Positions 44,691 through 56,345 of a stretch of 64,000 nt of DNA are shown here, piece after piece. The translations under genes and the position numbers were made by a program. The stretch is from Balaenoptera acutorostrata (lineage: Eukaryota > Chordata > Mammalia > Artiodactyla > Balaenopteridae), in assembly GCF_949987535.1 (NCBI RefSeq), contig NC_080066.1, positions 134,458,335 to 134,522,334 on the forward strand. Reading direction: 5' to 3'. Each line of letters opens with the position of its first letter. Position 1 is the first letter of the stretch. The notes under the pieces are model-generated. The model worked only from the letters and a program-made list of their open reading frames with translations. It searched no databases and was not told the origin of the DNA.

Positions 44691-45532
44691 AATCCACATC
44701 AGACTCTCTTAACAAACTCTCTCTCTTACACATCAGACTCTCTCAAAATGCCCATGCCAAGGCCCCACCCCATAAATGCTGGTTTTCTTTTAAAGGGAAA
44801 AAAACCCTCTCTAGGTAGTTCTGATTCGGACCCATAGTATGACGTCACAACTCTAAAATTCTATTATTCTGTTAAATCAGCTGTATAAATAATTCCTAAA
44901 TTCAACATGAATTTATTTATTCAATTTTATAGAGTTCCCTCCTAATTAGGACAAGTAGGCCATACGTTCTCTTGATTCCTCTAAACCCCTGAGAAGTCTA
45001 ACTTCTTTCCCTGTCTGCAATTAATGAGTCCCCATCTTTCCCCTGCACTGCTACATTTTTCTCCCACTTGCTTTTAAGAGTCTGTTTTTTTCCTTGAATT
45101 ACACCAGCTGGATTGAGACCATCAAATCTATGAAGATATAATATCTGCATAAATTAGAAACAAAGTAATTTCTTATTTGGATAGAATTCCTACGTGCTGG
45201 TTCACAAGTGTTTTCCCTTTTTCTCTTATCTTCATCTAAAGTTCAGTTAGAAGGAGTGACTGGGAAATTTGTCTTTACTCAGCACTCAGTAGGTGCTTCA
45301 CATAAAAAAGAGGAAAAAGGAAGAAATACTAAATCAAATCAACCTGGCAAATCACTCAAATGATCTAGCAGCCTACACATAGGTACTGCTGGTCTGTTTT
45401 TGTCTTAGGAGGGGTAAAGCTAGCTAATACTGGTTTTCTTTAGGATTTTCCCAATATAGGCATTACCCTACCCAAATACTGTTTGCTAGGCTGCAGTGAA
45501 GCCATACTTACTTTAAATACAGGCTTCTTTAA
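44691..45532. other. Unique AT-rich sequence, no gene
   Basis: A MER5-like scrap is possible near 44755-44835 (AAGGCCCCACCCCATAAATG, GGTAGTTCTGATTCGG). Nothing else is recognised. Confidence 0.4.
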
Positions 45533-45550
45533 ACATCCACTGAAGGGTTT

Positions 45551-45759
45551 TTTTTTTTTACTTAGATACATTTATGTATTGTAGCATGATTGATTGCCAT
45601 TTTAGCGATACTTATTACATTACATAATTATAGCACAATATTGTCTATATTCATTATACTGTGCAATTGACCTCTGTGGCTTATTTACTACTCGTTGCAA
45701 GTTTGTACCTTAAACATCTATCTTATCACTCCATCCCCATCCCCTGAGAACCACTGTTT
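45551..45759 (-). mobile_element. L1M 3' end, 5'-truncated, with target duplication
   Basis: It starts with a T-tract and reads TTATGTATTGTAGCATGATTG, GTGCAATTGACCTCTGTGGC, AAGTTTGTACCTTAAAC and CCATCCCCATCCCCTGAG. An 18-bp target duplication, ACATCCACTGAAG(G/T)GTTT, lies at 45533-45550 and 45760-45777 with one mismatch. Confidence 0.9.
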
Positions 45760-45777
45760 ACATCCACTGAAGTGTTT

Positions 45778-46650
45778 CAGAGCTGCAGCTTAAGAAACTT
45801 CCATCTTCTGCTTACCTGAAAAACATTGGCCATCCCTGCTACCATGGGGGCCTGCAATCCTGAGCCTTGCACTGTGTCTTCTACACACCCGTGGTCAATT
45901 GCCCTGATCAAGAAGTCTAGGCCAATAGCAGGCTACTCAGTTTTCTCCCGCACCCCCTCGAGTCCCTGGGCCCTCTGTGGCTTTTCCACCTGGGTGCTAT
46001 TAAAAAAGCGAAGAGGGCAAGAGAAAGAAAGTGTTTGCTGGCTCCTTTGCCAACTGGGTCCTTCCTTCCAAGGCCGCATGGCTCTGGTTTCTTTGTTTCC
46101 TCTTATGTTTAATTTTCTTTGGCCCAGGCTTTCCTCAATGGTTTTCTTTTCGCATTTTATCACCATAAATTAATTAAAATGTTTCTGGTGCTGAGTTCAC
46201 ATCTGATCATCTTGGCAGGATCCCGTAACACAGATGGCGAGTAGATAAAGAGCGATCCAAGCATCCAAGAGCAAGAAGAACAGCCCACATAGGGAGCCGG
46301 CCTGAGAGAGGGCGAGAGGAAAGGAGGGTCCCGGGAGAAATAAACTGCCACCAGCCTGCACAGGAAAGTTGGAATTGGGGGGGTTGGGGGCTCAGGGGGA
46401 ATGTCTTGGGACTCTTTGTATTTCTCACTCCTTCCCCAAACTCCCCAGAGAAGAGCTTGAAACCAATTAGAGGAAGAACTAGAAGCAGTTTTTCTACGTT
46501 CCTCTTCACCCTGCAAATTTGGGTGGCTCAGGTGGGCTACACAGCTGTTGGGAGATGGAAGCGCTTCGGAGGTAAAATGTGGCTAGAGGGAAGGGAAGAA
46601 GCAATGATCTCCCTTGACCGAGAACCCAGGACGCATGGGTCAGACCCATA
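45778..46650. other. Unique sequence, no gene recognised
   Basis: Overlapping frames of 100-118 codons on both strands lack domains. A G7 run occurs at about 46378-46384. Confidence 0.4.
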
Positions 46651-46654
46651 CTAT

Positions 46655-46765
46655 GCTACAGCCTAGGAATATAACAAACAAGACAGACATGGGCCCTCTC
46701 CTCTTGGTGTGAATAATCCAGTAGGGGAGACAGACACAAAAAGATCAGCTATATGAGGCAGTAAA
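46655..46765 (+). mobile_element. Ancient repeat fragment, unassigned family
   Basis: AACAAACAAGACAGACATGGG, CCCTCTCCTCTTGGTGTG and AGTAGGGGAGACAGACAC match the 5' portion of the 'TGTGCCAGGCAC' family. Confidence 0.55.
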
Positions 46766-47316
46766 GAGACCACAGACTTGGAACTTGATACATTTTTGTC
46801 ATTGGTAAGAAGTACGTTGCACAGACGGGACAAGTATGTTCACCACCCAGAGACTGGACCCACCGCTCCCAGTGCCGGCTGCCTCGAAACTACTCCAGAG
46901 GGGCCTAAGCACCTCTCAGAGGAAGGCCATGGAGTCGTGACGCTCAGGTGGAAAAGAGGAAACTTTGTGATGCTCAGCAAGGGAAGGAGAGACAGATGTA
47001 CGGTCATAAGTAAACTTCCAGAAGGCTATTCGAAAGGAGAGCTGAAAACCTACTGAGGCTTTAACCTTTCTTTCTCCAAAACTACTGGCACATAACGCTG
47101 TCTTATTATACAGGGAATGCTCTCTTCATCAAAACTAACAAGCAAATAATTAGTTTGTGAAAAGTGCCTCAGACGAAATAAACAGGATGCTGGGCCAAAG
47201 AATAATAGAGGCAATCCAGACAGACCTCCCTGAGTGGTGACATTTAAACGGGAAGACAGGACGGATCCCAGGGGCCTCAAATTAAAACAGAGCATCAGAA
47301 CTAATACTGTGCAACC
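46766..47316. other. Unique sequence, no gene recognised
   Basis: Frames of 92 and 121 codons have no domain. No repeat is recognised. Confidence 0.4.
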
Positions 47317-47471
47317 CGCCGAAATCGGGCACAGACCACGACGTGCAAAAGCCCCACTCCGGGCATCCAGAGAGAATAAGCAAAACCTGGAGCCGTTGCA
47401 CTTCCAGAGCCCCATCTCCGAAGATGGCCGAGGCTAAGATCCGGCCATTGTTTCTGGCAGCTGGACAATGC
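47317..47471. promoter_or_regulatory. Small CpG cluster with paired YY1-like sites
   Basis: I count eleven CpG dinucleotides in about 155 bp, far above the surrounding density. AAGATGGCCG (47421-47430) is close to the YY1 core AAGATGGCGGC, and GGCCATT (47443-47449) is a second, oppositely oriented core. It is too short for a formal CpG island and may be a small promoter, an exon relic or a constrained element. Confidence 0.25.
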
Positions 47472-47865
47472 GTTCATTGAAAATCAGTTATGTCTGTTGT
47501 CTCCTGGAGCAAAGTGAGAAGAGCTTTCCAGTTGCTTCCATCCTCCACTCAGGGGAGGAAGGAAATGTGGCATATATCATTTGCTCCAATCTTTGGCCTC
47601 CATGTGTGCCAAGCTCTGTGTGGACACAAACAAAGGCTTTATTTACAGTTGCTTACAAGGCCTATTTGTAAGGAGAAGAAAATCTCTCAAAAGCCCCATA
47701 CATTCCATCTCCAACTCTACCTCTGACACTTCTGGTCTTCCAGGCGTCACTGGTTCATTTTCTCCTGACCACCTCGAAAGTTCTTTAGCATTTGCACACA
47801 CGCATTCATGTTATCATAATGCTTCTCTGCCCACCTTCTCCTGCTGTCTCTAGTTACTGCGGGTC
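47472..47865. other. Unique sequence, no gene recognised
   Basis: Overlapping frames of 67-90 codons show no domain, and 47700-47865 may be an L2 extension. Confidence 0.35.
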
Positions 47866-47990
47866 CAGTTCCTCCAACTACCTCTGACATGATGACCCTA
47901 CACTCCTTAGGAATAAGAACTGAGTTGTGTACTGATTTTTTCTAGGCACTTAGTAGGTGCTTGATAAACACAATAAATTGAATTTTAAAG
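47866..47990 (+). mobile_element. L2/MIR 3' end (diverged)
   Basis: CCTTAGGAATAAGAACTGAG, followed by CTAGGCACTTAGTAGGTGC, TTGATAAACACAATAAATTG, resembles the L2/MIR 3' terminus. Confidence 0.5.
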
Positions 47991-49025
47991 TTACAACAAA
48001 TAAATATCTCATTTCCAAATTGTTAAGTATCAACCATGAAAGCATGATTTTTTTTTTTTACCATCCCCAAATTTTATCTTGCAGATGTATTTTAGAAATC
48101 TTCAAAGAAAGAGGGAGGGAGAGAGAGTGAGGAGGAAAGCACTTAAATCTGCTTTTTTTTAAACTAATATTTTCCTTGTTATTCTAATGTGATAAGCAAA
48201 GTCTATCAGTGGTAAATATAAATAATTTACAGATGCATAGATATTTTGTACCTACACACACATACTAATTTCTCTGAAAAACCTTTCTGTATGAATTGTT
48301 TTTCAAGAGTATGATGTGATATATTCTGAGAAGAGAACAAAAAATATTTTAAAAATTTACTGTTGCCAAGCATTCCTTGTTTTTCTGTTCTTTGTTTCAG
48401 TTCCTAGAGTCCTGTGCCCTGCTCTCCCAGCATCACTAAATTCAGAGAAGCACAAGGCAGATTAGACCATGAAGCAATCCATTAGAGAGCTCTGAGGGCC
48501 TGAAAACCTCAAAGATACAGGGTCAAGGGAGTGCTATTATTTTTATATTAGTTTACATTTGTCTCTGATTTTGAAACAACTCTTAATGTTTTTGTCTTGT
48601 CCTTGCACTTGCACTTGGTCTCGCGTGGGGCCCGGCTACAGTTACAAAGCAGAGCCCGAGGGAGTTCTCGGTCAGAGACTCAGGGCCTGAGAAAAGGCCG
48701 GGTCTGGGAATCACTTGTCCGGTGACTCTGCCTTGGAGGGTGGATGGCAACCCTGGGGAAATTGGACTCCCACCTCTGATGTGTGGGCTTAAGGAGCTCC
48801 TTTAAACAGCCTGGAGCTCTGCCTGTGCTTGTTAAAGGATGCTTTGCAGATACGGCTGATACCGTGCATCCCCTCCCAATCGGGATGCTGAGTTATGTAC
48901 CTTTCCTGATCACCAGCCTCAGACACTCTCTCTTTGGGGTTTAGCACCTTCTCTCCCATATTTCCCATTTTTTGTATTTGAGGTTTTGGGAAGTGAGATA
49001 ACAGTCAGGCAGGAAAAGATCTACT
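47991..49025. other. Unique sequence, no gene recognised
   Basis: It includes a T-run (about 48050-48059), a GA-rich patch (48108-48137) and a GC-richer block at 48600-48900 without a long frame. No known repeat is seen. Confidence 0.4.
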
Positions 49026-49029
49026 TTAA

Positions 49030-49290
49030 AATAATTTAAATAAAAGCAAACTTAGTGTAAAATAATTAGACGTGCTGTTTCATTCAAGCATCACAAGAAT
49101 CCCACGAGGTAAGTAATTAGTATTCTGTTTTGGAAATTAGCAAAAGAAGGCACATAAAAGTCCATTATCTTGCTGTTAGTCCCCGGGACTATTTACAGGT
49201 AAAGCTTTGAACCCAGGCCATCCAACTCCAAAGCTATCAAGATCTCCACTATGACACATGGCCTGTTGCTTGAAGACTGTACACACAAAC
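49030..49290 (-). mobile_element. MIR SINE
   Basis: It reads TTCATTCAAGCATCACAAGAATCC, CACGAGGTAAGTAATTAGTA, TTTGAACCCAGGCCATCC and AACTCCAAAGC, MIR in reverse complement. Confidence 0.7.
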
Positions 49291-49789
49291 ACAGCTCCAG
49301 TTTTCCAAAGGCAGGAAAGCTGGCACTGAAGCAAAACAGTCTGTGGGCACGTCTACAGAACCCAGGCCTTCAATTCTACTCCACATCACTCTCCTCCTGC
49401 AGGACATAGGTCCATGCCTTGTCTAATTGGACTCCATCTCAAATGCACAGCTGAACTTCAAGACATTTCAGACAACTCAACATTAAATGTCTTACCCAGG
49501 ATAAGAATATTGAGCAACCACGCTTAGGCAAAGAAACTTTACCGGGTAGTCTTTTTAATGTTGCTATAAATCCAGAGGCCATAATCAACTGCAGGTAAAT
49601 TCTGCCTTAAGCCTCTACTGGTTCCTGACACTGAGCTAAGACAGAAAACTGTCTTGTCACAGTTTAGATAGAATAGTAGGCATCTCTATTTCATACAGAC
49701 AAAATTCTCTTCAGATGCAGTCCCCACCTGATGATATCAGATACATGCCAGGAACCAGCCAGCTACTATTTCCCCTTAAAAAAAAAGTG
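49291..49789. other. Unique sequence, no gene recognised
   Basis: Nothing beyond an A-run (49779-49787) at the insertion point of the next SINE. Confidence 0.45.
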
Positions 49790-50118
49790 CCAGAATTCCC
49801 TGGTGGCACAGTGGTTAATAATCCACCTGCCAATGCAGGGGACACAGGTTCAAGCCCTGGTCCAGGAAGATCCCACATGCCGCAGAGCAACTAAGCCTGT
49901 GCGCCACAACTACTGAGCCCGCGAGCCACAACTACTGAAGCCTGTGCACCTAGAGCCCGTGCTCTGCAACAAGAGAAGCCACTGCAATGAGAAGCCCGTG
50001 CACCGCAATGAAGAGTAGCCCCCACTCACTGCAACTAGAGAAAGCCCCCTCGCAGCAACGAAGACCCAACGCAGCCAAAAATTAAAAAATAAATAAATTT
50101 ATTTAAAAAAAAAAAAAA
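49790..50118 (+). mobile_element. CHR-type SINE, older subfamily, duplicated body motif
   Basis: The head reads GAATTCCCTGGTGGCACAGTGG and the B box GGTTCAAGCCC. The body has the older-type GCACCTAGAGCCCGTGCTCTGC and GACCCAACGCAGCC. A 19-bp body motif containing CCACAACTACTGA occurs twice in tandem. The tail is A-rich. A target duplication is not clear beyond the A-run, consistent with greater age. Confidence 0.93.
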
Positions 50119-51365
50119 GCTTCAAGTGTCCTTATTGGGCAGATGGAGATGAGAGGGCTGGAAAACCAAACTACGAGCTCACATCTGGAAGCCAGGCCAC
50201 TGAGCCAGTTCAGCTCAGATCACTTGTCAACGGGTCATAGTCTGTGAGATCAGAAACAATGCCTTTCCACCAGAGCATTTTTCTCAGGGCCAGTTCTCAT
50301 GACAGTCCAAAGATGTTGGAGTCAGGTTTGCAGTTGTGGTTAGAAGGAGACGTATTAAAGCCACCCATCCCCACTTCTCAGGGTCATGTCCTAGAAAGAC
50401 GGGCCGGCGTTTGGGCTGTGTGCACTGACAAATGTTAGTGACACCCCGCTTTGACTGCTGAGTGCGGCGGCCACCCCAGCAGGGGAGAGGTGAGATGGGA
50501 AAGCTTCTGCTCTTTACAGTGGGCTGAAACAGCCCTGGCTCCCCACAACACGTAACTTTTGTCCCTGTGCCTCCCCAAAGAAAGGACAGGCCGCAGAACA
50601 CTGGATATCCCACTGAACTACAGTTGTGTAAGATCCTGCCTCTCACTCTGCATCCACAGTGACCTGGGAACTGGGCACAAAGCCACTTGAAGGGGTAAAG
50701 GAAAATACCTCCCCTCCACTCCCCATAAAACTGCTTATAAAGAAAACAGAAGTAATTATGGGAAAAAAAATGCTTAAAAACCTAGAGGGCTCTGTTAAAT
50801 GAACCTCACATGGATTCTAGTTTAAGTTTCCAAGACTCGGGCAAGAAATATTCATGTTGAAAGCCTTCCTTATCCAAGATACTTGGAAAAGCCAGCATGA
50901 TTATCCAGAAGTCCAAACAAGCTCATCTAGTAACTAGTGGCTTCTCTTTATTTTTAATTTATTGCAAAAACTGCATTAAAATAGCAACAAAGGAAATTAG
51001 GAGAAGGAAAAGTTCCCTTATCAACACTGCAAACCATGAACTTGCTTTTGAATCTCATCTTTCCCCTTCTATACCTTGTTTATGGGCCAACAGTAAATAA
51101 ACGTCTCTCTAATCTCACTGTTAAAAAATATTTTCTAAGGAACTTTGAATGTATTAAAATCCCACAGTGATCTCTCTAGCCACACGCTGAGCCACATCCT
51201 CCCAAGTTAGATCGATACTAAGCCAGTCATTTCTCAGGGCTAAAGATTCCTTATCTGTGCTAAAGCAAGCCACCTTTAAGTAGGTATGAATAGCACCCAA
51301 AAAACCGATAAGATAGAACTGGACCATAAACTGCCAACATACAGTGTGCGCCAGCCTCACTGGAT
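50119..51365. other. Unique sequence, no gene recognised
   Basis: A partial CTCF-like CCAGCAGGGGAG lies near 50477. A 120-codon frame on the - strand (50284-50646) has no domain. Confidence 0.4.
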
Positions 51366-51369
51366 ATCT

Positions 51370-51790
51370 TCCATTTGTCCCTCCAGATCCACTCTCTACC
51401 CTTCTACACTCTGCTCTGTGCCCAGAAAGGCCCACATGGTCCTTATCTTGGGCTCCCTGTCTTCTAGCTTCTAGTTGGGGTCAGCCAATGGGGGGGGGGG
51501 GCACCGGCAGGAGATCAGAGGCCAAGAGGAGAGTGAAATCAAGGTATTTATTTTCCCAGCTCCTTTCCCACTGGTCTCCAGTCCATGGCTTCCCTCGTGC
51601 AGCCTCTACTACAGCTACAACTACAGCTCCCAGGGCTTGGCAACTGCTCCCTCCTCTTGCTCCTGCAGCCTAAAGGTGGTAGGACTTCCCACTAGTCCTG
51701 GTTTCCCTGGACTGTACCCAGACCTCTGTGATTATGCTCTTCTCTTGGCCCTCTTGAGTGTGCCCCTGGGACCCTGACTCATACACCGGG
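51370..51790 (+). mobile_element. Old interspersed repeat, family not assigned
   Basis: It reads CTCTGTGCCCAGAAAGGCCC, TCTAGTTGGGGTCAGCCAATG, GGCAGGAGATCAGAGGCC, AAGGTATTTATTTTCCCAGC and TGCCCCTGGGACCCTGACTC. I recognise this order as a common mammalian repeat but not its name. A G12 run (51490-51501) lies inside. Confidence 0.45.
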
Positions 51791-52448
51791 CAACGTAGGA
51801 AGTGACCAGCTGAAGCCCTGTGTCTAAAACCAATGGGGAGAAAATGCAGCATCCTATAGTCCTACAGCAGAAGAACTTCAGGAAAAAATCAGTGAAACAG
51901 ATGGAAGTCAACACAGTCTTGTGGAGGGCCTACCACCTAAGAACTGTGCTTTGCCCTGAATCTCAAGGCCACCCTGAGATGCCCGGGGCCACACCTCCAT
52001 GGAGGCATGGACTGTCAGATACCTTCGTGTTCCACCTCAGATCCTCTCAACCCACCTTTGACTCCAGCCATTGCCATGGCAACCGGCTGCACCCAGGTGT
52101 GCCCAGTAGCGACCTTGCCTCAGCTGCACCCAGGATCACTGCTGTTCTGCCCAGGGCGTCTCTGCCACAGTGGTGGCGCAAAACACATTGGCACTCGCAC
52201 ATGCAGAAACGTGGGAGGGTGAGGAAGTTAATCTCATGGGACAACCCTTGACCTATGGAGCAGAGGAGGCAGTAGACAAATGCTCCTGTCTTCTGTCCCT
52301 TGGGTGAATAATTCTGGGGTGCATTTTACATGGCTCCTCTGAGGATTCCCAGTGGGTTTGAGCCCCAGTTGCCCACAGTGGTAACCATCTTAACATGCAC
52401 CCTTGCCTTGGCTTTCCTCTCTTCCTGTCTCACTATTCCCAACCCTCC

Positions 52449-52486
<38 letters not shown>

Positions 52487-53470
52487 CTATCCCTTAGGAC
52501 ACTTCATGAAATAAACTACCTTCACATAAGCTCTTCTTGTTGGCTCTGCTTTCTAAAGAAAACCTAAGCTAAGCTAGGCAGTGAGATCTCCTTGCTGCCC
52601 CATAACAGAAGAAAAGCTCAGAAATGGGAGACAAACAATGAGGAAAATGCCTCCTTACGCCTGTTTGAAATTCACCCCCAGGTGCTCAATGGCCTGACCA
52701 GCAAGCCCCAGGATCTTCAAACTATCCCAACCACATAAAAATGTCCCAAGGCAGAACCACACTCCTTACCAGCTACAGGGTATCTGAGTTTTAGGTGACT
52801 CAGTAGTTTACGTTAGTCCCATATCTGCTGTCAGTGGGGAGAATAAACCAAGAGCAGATATCCTAGAAATTCCATCGACCCAGCTCCCCTACATTGAGGC
52901 AAAGTACTCTCATCCCCCCAGATCTTTCGGAAATGCATAAAACGTGATTTCTACAATTTGTCTTCAGACTGCTCTACTTGCCTGACACAGAAAGAACATT
53001 CCCTCACACCCTGAGATTTTTTTAAAAGTATCTGTTCAGCCTGTTTCCACAACTTCTCTCCAGTACAAATAATCTTTTTTAAAAACTGCTTTCCTCTTCC
53101 AAAAAGTCAAGAAATGAGTCCTCTAGTAGCCTTTTGGGTATGAAAGAAGATACACTGGTTTCATATATCATGAGTCCAGAGCGGTGGGGAAAGAGGAGAG
53201 ATCACATGATGGAAACAGGTGAATTTGGGGGAGTAAAACAAGTAGAGGGGAAGAGCAGGAAAATGCTGTCTTGTGGTAAGTGCTGAGAAAAAGGCTTCAG
53301 CACTCAGGAAGTTCTATGCCTACAGATGTCAGATGGAACTTTAAGCAAGCCACTTTGAATTCCTTTAAGATTCTTTTCAGTGCACTCACCTGTAAAATGA
53401 GAACAAATTCCACTTATCCGGGACAAAGATCAACACCAGAAGACTTCACACACATGAATATTCCTGGGAC
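51791..53470. other. Unassigned sequence, no gene recognised
   Basis: The 143-codon frame at 51820-52251 has no domain. Around 52500-52570 (AATAAACTACCTTCACATAAG, TTGGCTCTGCTTTC) the texture resembles the end of an old LTR or LINE. The (CA)n repeat is listed separately. A MIR-like CACTCACCTGTAAAATGAG occurs near 53383. Confidence 0.35.
52451..52484. repeat. (CA)n microsatellite, about 17 units
   Basis: An uninterrupted AC/CA run of about 34 bp, the longest dinucleotide repeat in the window. It is likely polymorphic. Confidence 0.95.
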
Positions 53471-53473
53471 CAC

Positions 53474-53492
53474 AAAAAAAAAAAAAAAAAAA
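53474..53492. repeat. A19 homopolymer
   Basis: A pure A-run without a recognisable poly(A) signal or target duplication, so I do not call a retroinsertion. Confidence 0.9.
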
Positions 53493-53819
53493 CGCTAGAA
53501 AGTTGAATAGGATGAGCTAGCAGTGGGATCTCACCAACCTAACATGTAGCTCCAAATTAAAATATGCCACTTATTAGGTAGTTTTCCAAATAAATCCCCT
53601 GTAGAGGGGGTATGTATGGAGTTCAAATTCTAATAATGTTGGTAGGTTATAATGAACAGGATTTCCACATCTTATTGTCTGCTTCAATTTTATAAGTCAG
53701 CCCCCAGGCATACACGCAATGCCCCACCCCCCGCTTCTCCTCGCCTTTGTTATTTCATCCAGCAATAAAGCCCCGTGCCCAGGGCCACACGTGGGGCTGA
53801 GATGAACATCACAGGCCCA
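53493..53819. other. Unique sequence, no gene recognised
   Basis: Nothing specific is seen. Confidence 0.4.
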
Positions 53820-54260
53820 AGCTTTGTGGAAAATAGTATTTTAGCAGCAGCATCTGGCTTCTTGGCATGATCCCCCAGCTGTTGCGCTGACAGCTCTGAA
53901 GCTGCTTTTTACTTTGTCATATGGTTCGGCTGCTAATGGGCTGTCTATTCTTGCTTGTCCTCCTCTGGGTCATTTTTCCTTTCAAACTCACATTGAGTTC
54001 CAAGAAAATTGCACGCTATGACTCCTCTTCAGGAAAGCCCCGTGCCTAGCTGCCGTGGAATTCAGAGGGCTGGGCATCCCAAGTGGGAGTAAGCAGTCCC
54101 AATGCTCGAAGAGAAAACATCTCATTACACTGCCTGGTACATTTATTCCACGAGAAGTAGGCTTATGAAGGGGCGATTAGGTAACTTGACAGGCACAGGT
54201 GGTAGACTAATATAAAGCGTTATTTGTCTTTGTGTTTACACAGGATCGATCACCATAGTA
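53820..54260. promoter_or_regulatory. Candidate conserved non-coding element
   Basis: A repeat-free block with varied composition. It has a CAGGTG E-box (54196-54201) and a forkhead-type TGTTTAC (54233-54239), with CTTTGTGTTTACACAG reading like a splice acceptor at about 54229-54244. No coding frame is seen. Regulatory function is inferred from texture only. Confidence 0.25.
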
Positions 54261-55180
54261 CCCAGGGCTTAAACAAGCACACAGTTTTGACACAAAAGAC
54301 CACAACTAACTTCTCGTAATTGGCAATGCTGTTGGATTCCTAGTATTTTCTCCTCTTGATGCCAATCTGAATACCCAAATGGGAAATTTAGCACCTGCAA
54401 GTGGTTTCTTGGGCTCCCAGATCTCACATCAGCCGTCTGTGGAGTCTCTGCATGCACTGTAACAGACCAGACAAGGGCTGGATGTCCAAACAGGAGCCTG
54501 TTTCCCTGAAACTCTGTGAGTGGCTAAAGAAATCAGCATGCAGTTGGCTTCCCATTCAACCCCTCTGGAGCTACCCAGGATCCAAATGAGCCCATGATGA
54601 CTTATGAAGTGACCAGAAACCAGCCAAACATGTACCTGACTTTCATGGTCCACAATCAGGGCTGCCACATACCGTTGAGCAGGCTGAGTACTGATCAACT
54701 CCAGAGAACACCATCCATACAGGCTAGTGACGTTGTGACCCTGATGTTGTGCCGTACAATGGCCCTGACCTCAGTAAAGAGATAACTACAGATATAGGAC
54801 AAGGATGCATAACCACAAATTTAAATTGCCCCAAATGTAAATGACACCGGGCGGTAAGAGTATTTTGAGAATATATAACACACAAATCCTTGAAATAAGT
54901 ATAAATGAGTTTCTGGAATGATTGAAGAGAGTTGATTTAATTCTAAAAGGTGGACCAGTTTCTGAGAGTGAAGAGAATGATTGGATGCAGAAGAAAGACA
55001 ATGTGATTTGACAGCAGCAAAGCAAAACCTAAGACAAAATTATATGGAAGAAGTTGGAGTTATTTCTTCAGGAAAAACTCTAGGGGCATCTAAAGTATGG
55101 ATGATGCAGCTAGAACCCAGTTTTCTCTCAGCTCCCCAATTTTTCCTCTGCCAACCTCTTCCAACCCCGTTCATTCCTTC
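54261..55180. other. Unique sequence, no gene recognised
   Basis: Frames up to 89 codons have no domain. No repeat is recognised. Confidence 0.4.
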
Positions 55181-55184
55181 AATG

Positions 55185-56110
55185 CATATCTGAGTTCTGG
55201 GCTAGGACCTAAGGAAAACCAAAATAGGAATAAGACAAGATCCCTGTCTTCAGGAAGTCAAAATCTAATGCGCAAGTATATACGAAGTAAAAGACAGCAT
55301 GGGACTACTGCCTTACACTGTATAAAATGTCACCAGCATCCTAAGGAAAGATAGGTCACTCCCAATAGGAACGAGAGGGGTGTCTTCAGGGAAGAATTGG
55401 CATCTGAAAGTGACCCAGAACAACAGTTAGAATGTGAGCAGGTAGAGATGATGGAGAGCACATTTCAGGCAAATAGTAAGTAGCACGCGAATATAGGCAC
55501 AGAGTAAAAGGTGAGGCATGGGGAAGAGTTTGCTTGGAATAAAAGAATACAAGGGGCAAAAAGGGATGTGAAGGTAATCAATGCCATTTAACTCTGGAAA
55601 GTTGGGCTGAGAAATATCGTTTAAGGCCTTGATTGCCTAACTAAGGAGGCTGAACACTCTTTTAAGTCCACAGGAAGAAATCCATTGTTATTATTCATAT
55701 ATTAAATTTTGAGCAGAGAGTGATGTAATCAGAGCTGGGCTTTAAAAGCAGCTTTATCTGGCAGCAGAGTTCTCATTAATTGGCGATGGTGGAGACTAAT
55801 AGCCCGGGACAAATTAGCAGGTGAGAGGCCCTGTGGGGCTGGACTGCAGCCGTGGCAATAGGAATGGAAAGTTTGGGTCAGATGCCAAGGGCTGCCAGCC
55901 TCTGGATGTGGCAAGCAAGAAGTAGAAAGAAAGAACAAGCTGGGGCTTTAAGCCTGGGAGAAGAGTAACAGGGAAGCTGGCTGGAATGGATGGCAGAGGC
56001 GTGAATTTTACTTTCACACATTAAATGTGAGGTGCTTGTGGAATATCCAGCTAGAGACACTCAGCTGGAAGGCGGGAGAGTGCTGGCACTGGCACGAGAG
56101 GTAAGTCTAG
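55185..56110 (+). mobile_element. Ancient repeat, unassigned family, longest copy here
   Basis: It reads ATAAGACAAGATCCCTGTCTTC, GGAAGAATTGGCATCTGAAAG, GAGCACATTTCAGGC, AAGGCCTTGATTGCCTAAC, GTGATGTAATCAGAGCTGGGC and TGTGAGGTGCTTGTGGAATATCC. These follow the same order as the other fragments, covering about 0.9 kb with only degraded coding potential. Confidence 0.6.
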
Positions 56111-56119
56111 AGACGACGA

Positions 56120-56345
56120 GTTTTGGGGTCCTCCAGGTCTGGGGTCAAGCCCTGGCTCTACCTCTACAGTGTCCTACTTTTGTGATTTGGGGCAAGTTAG
56201 TGACCTAAGTCTCAGTTATCTCACCTGTAAAATGGGGATAACAATCATGTTAATATCCCCGGTGTTCCTGTGAAGATTAAATAAAAGATGTTAGCACAGA
56301 GCCTAGAACACAGTAAGCTTCAATAAACACTGTCTTTTGTTATTT
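56120..56345 (+). mobile_element. MIR SINE, full length
   Basis: It reads GGTCAAGCCCTGGCTCTACC, TTTGGGGCAAGTTAGTGACC, TCTCACCTGTAAAATGGGG, TGTGAAGATTAAATAAAAG and GAGCCTAGAACACAGTAAGC, then TTCAATAAACACTG. It is among the clearest MIRs in the window. Confidence 0.9.

Noticed and set aside
51820..52251. 143-codon frame
   Set aside because: No domain, and the surrounding sequence looks like degraded repeat.
53474..53492. A19 run as a possible retroinsertion tail
   Set aside because: No matching target duplication, poly(A) signal or recognised transcript upstream.
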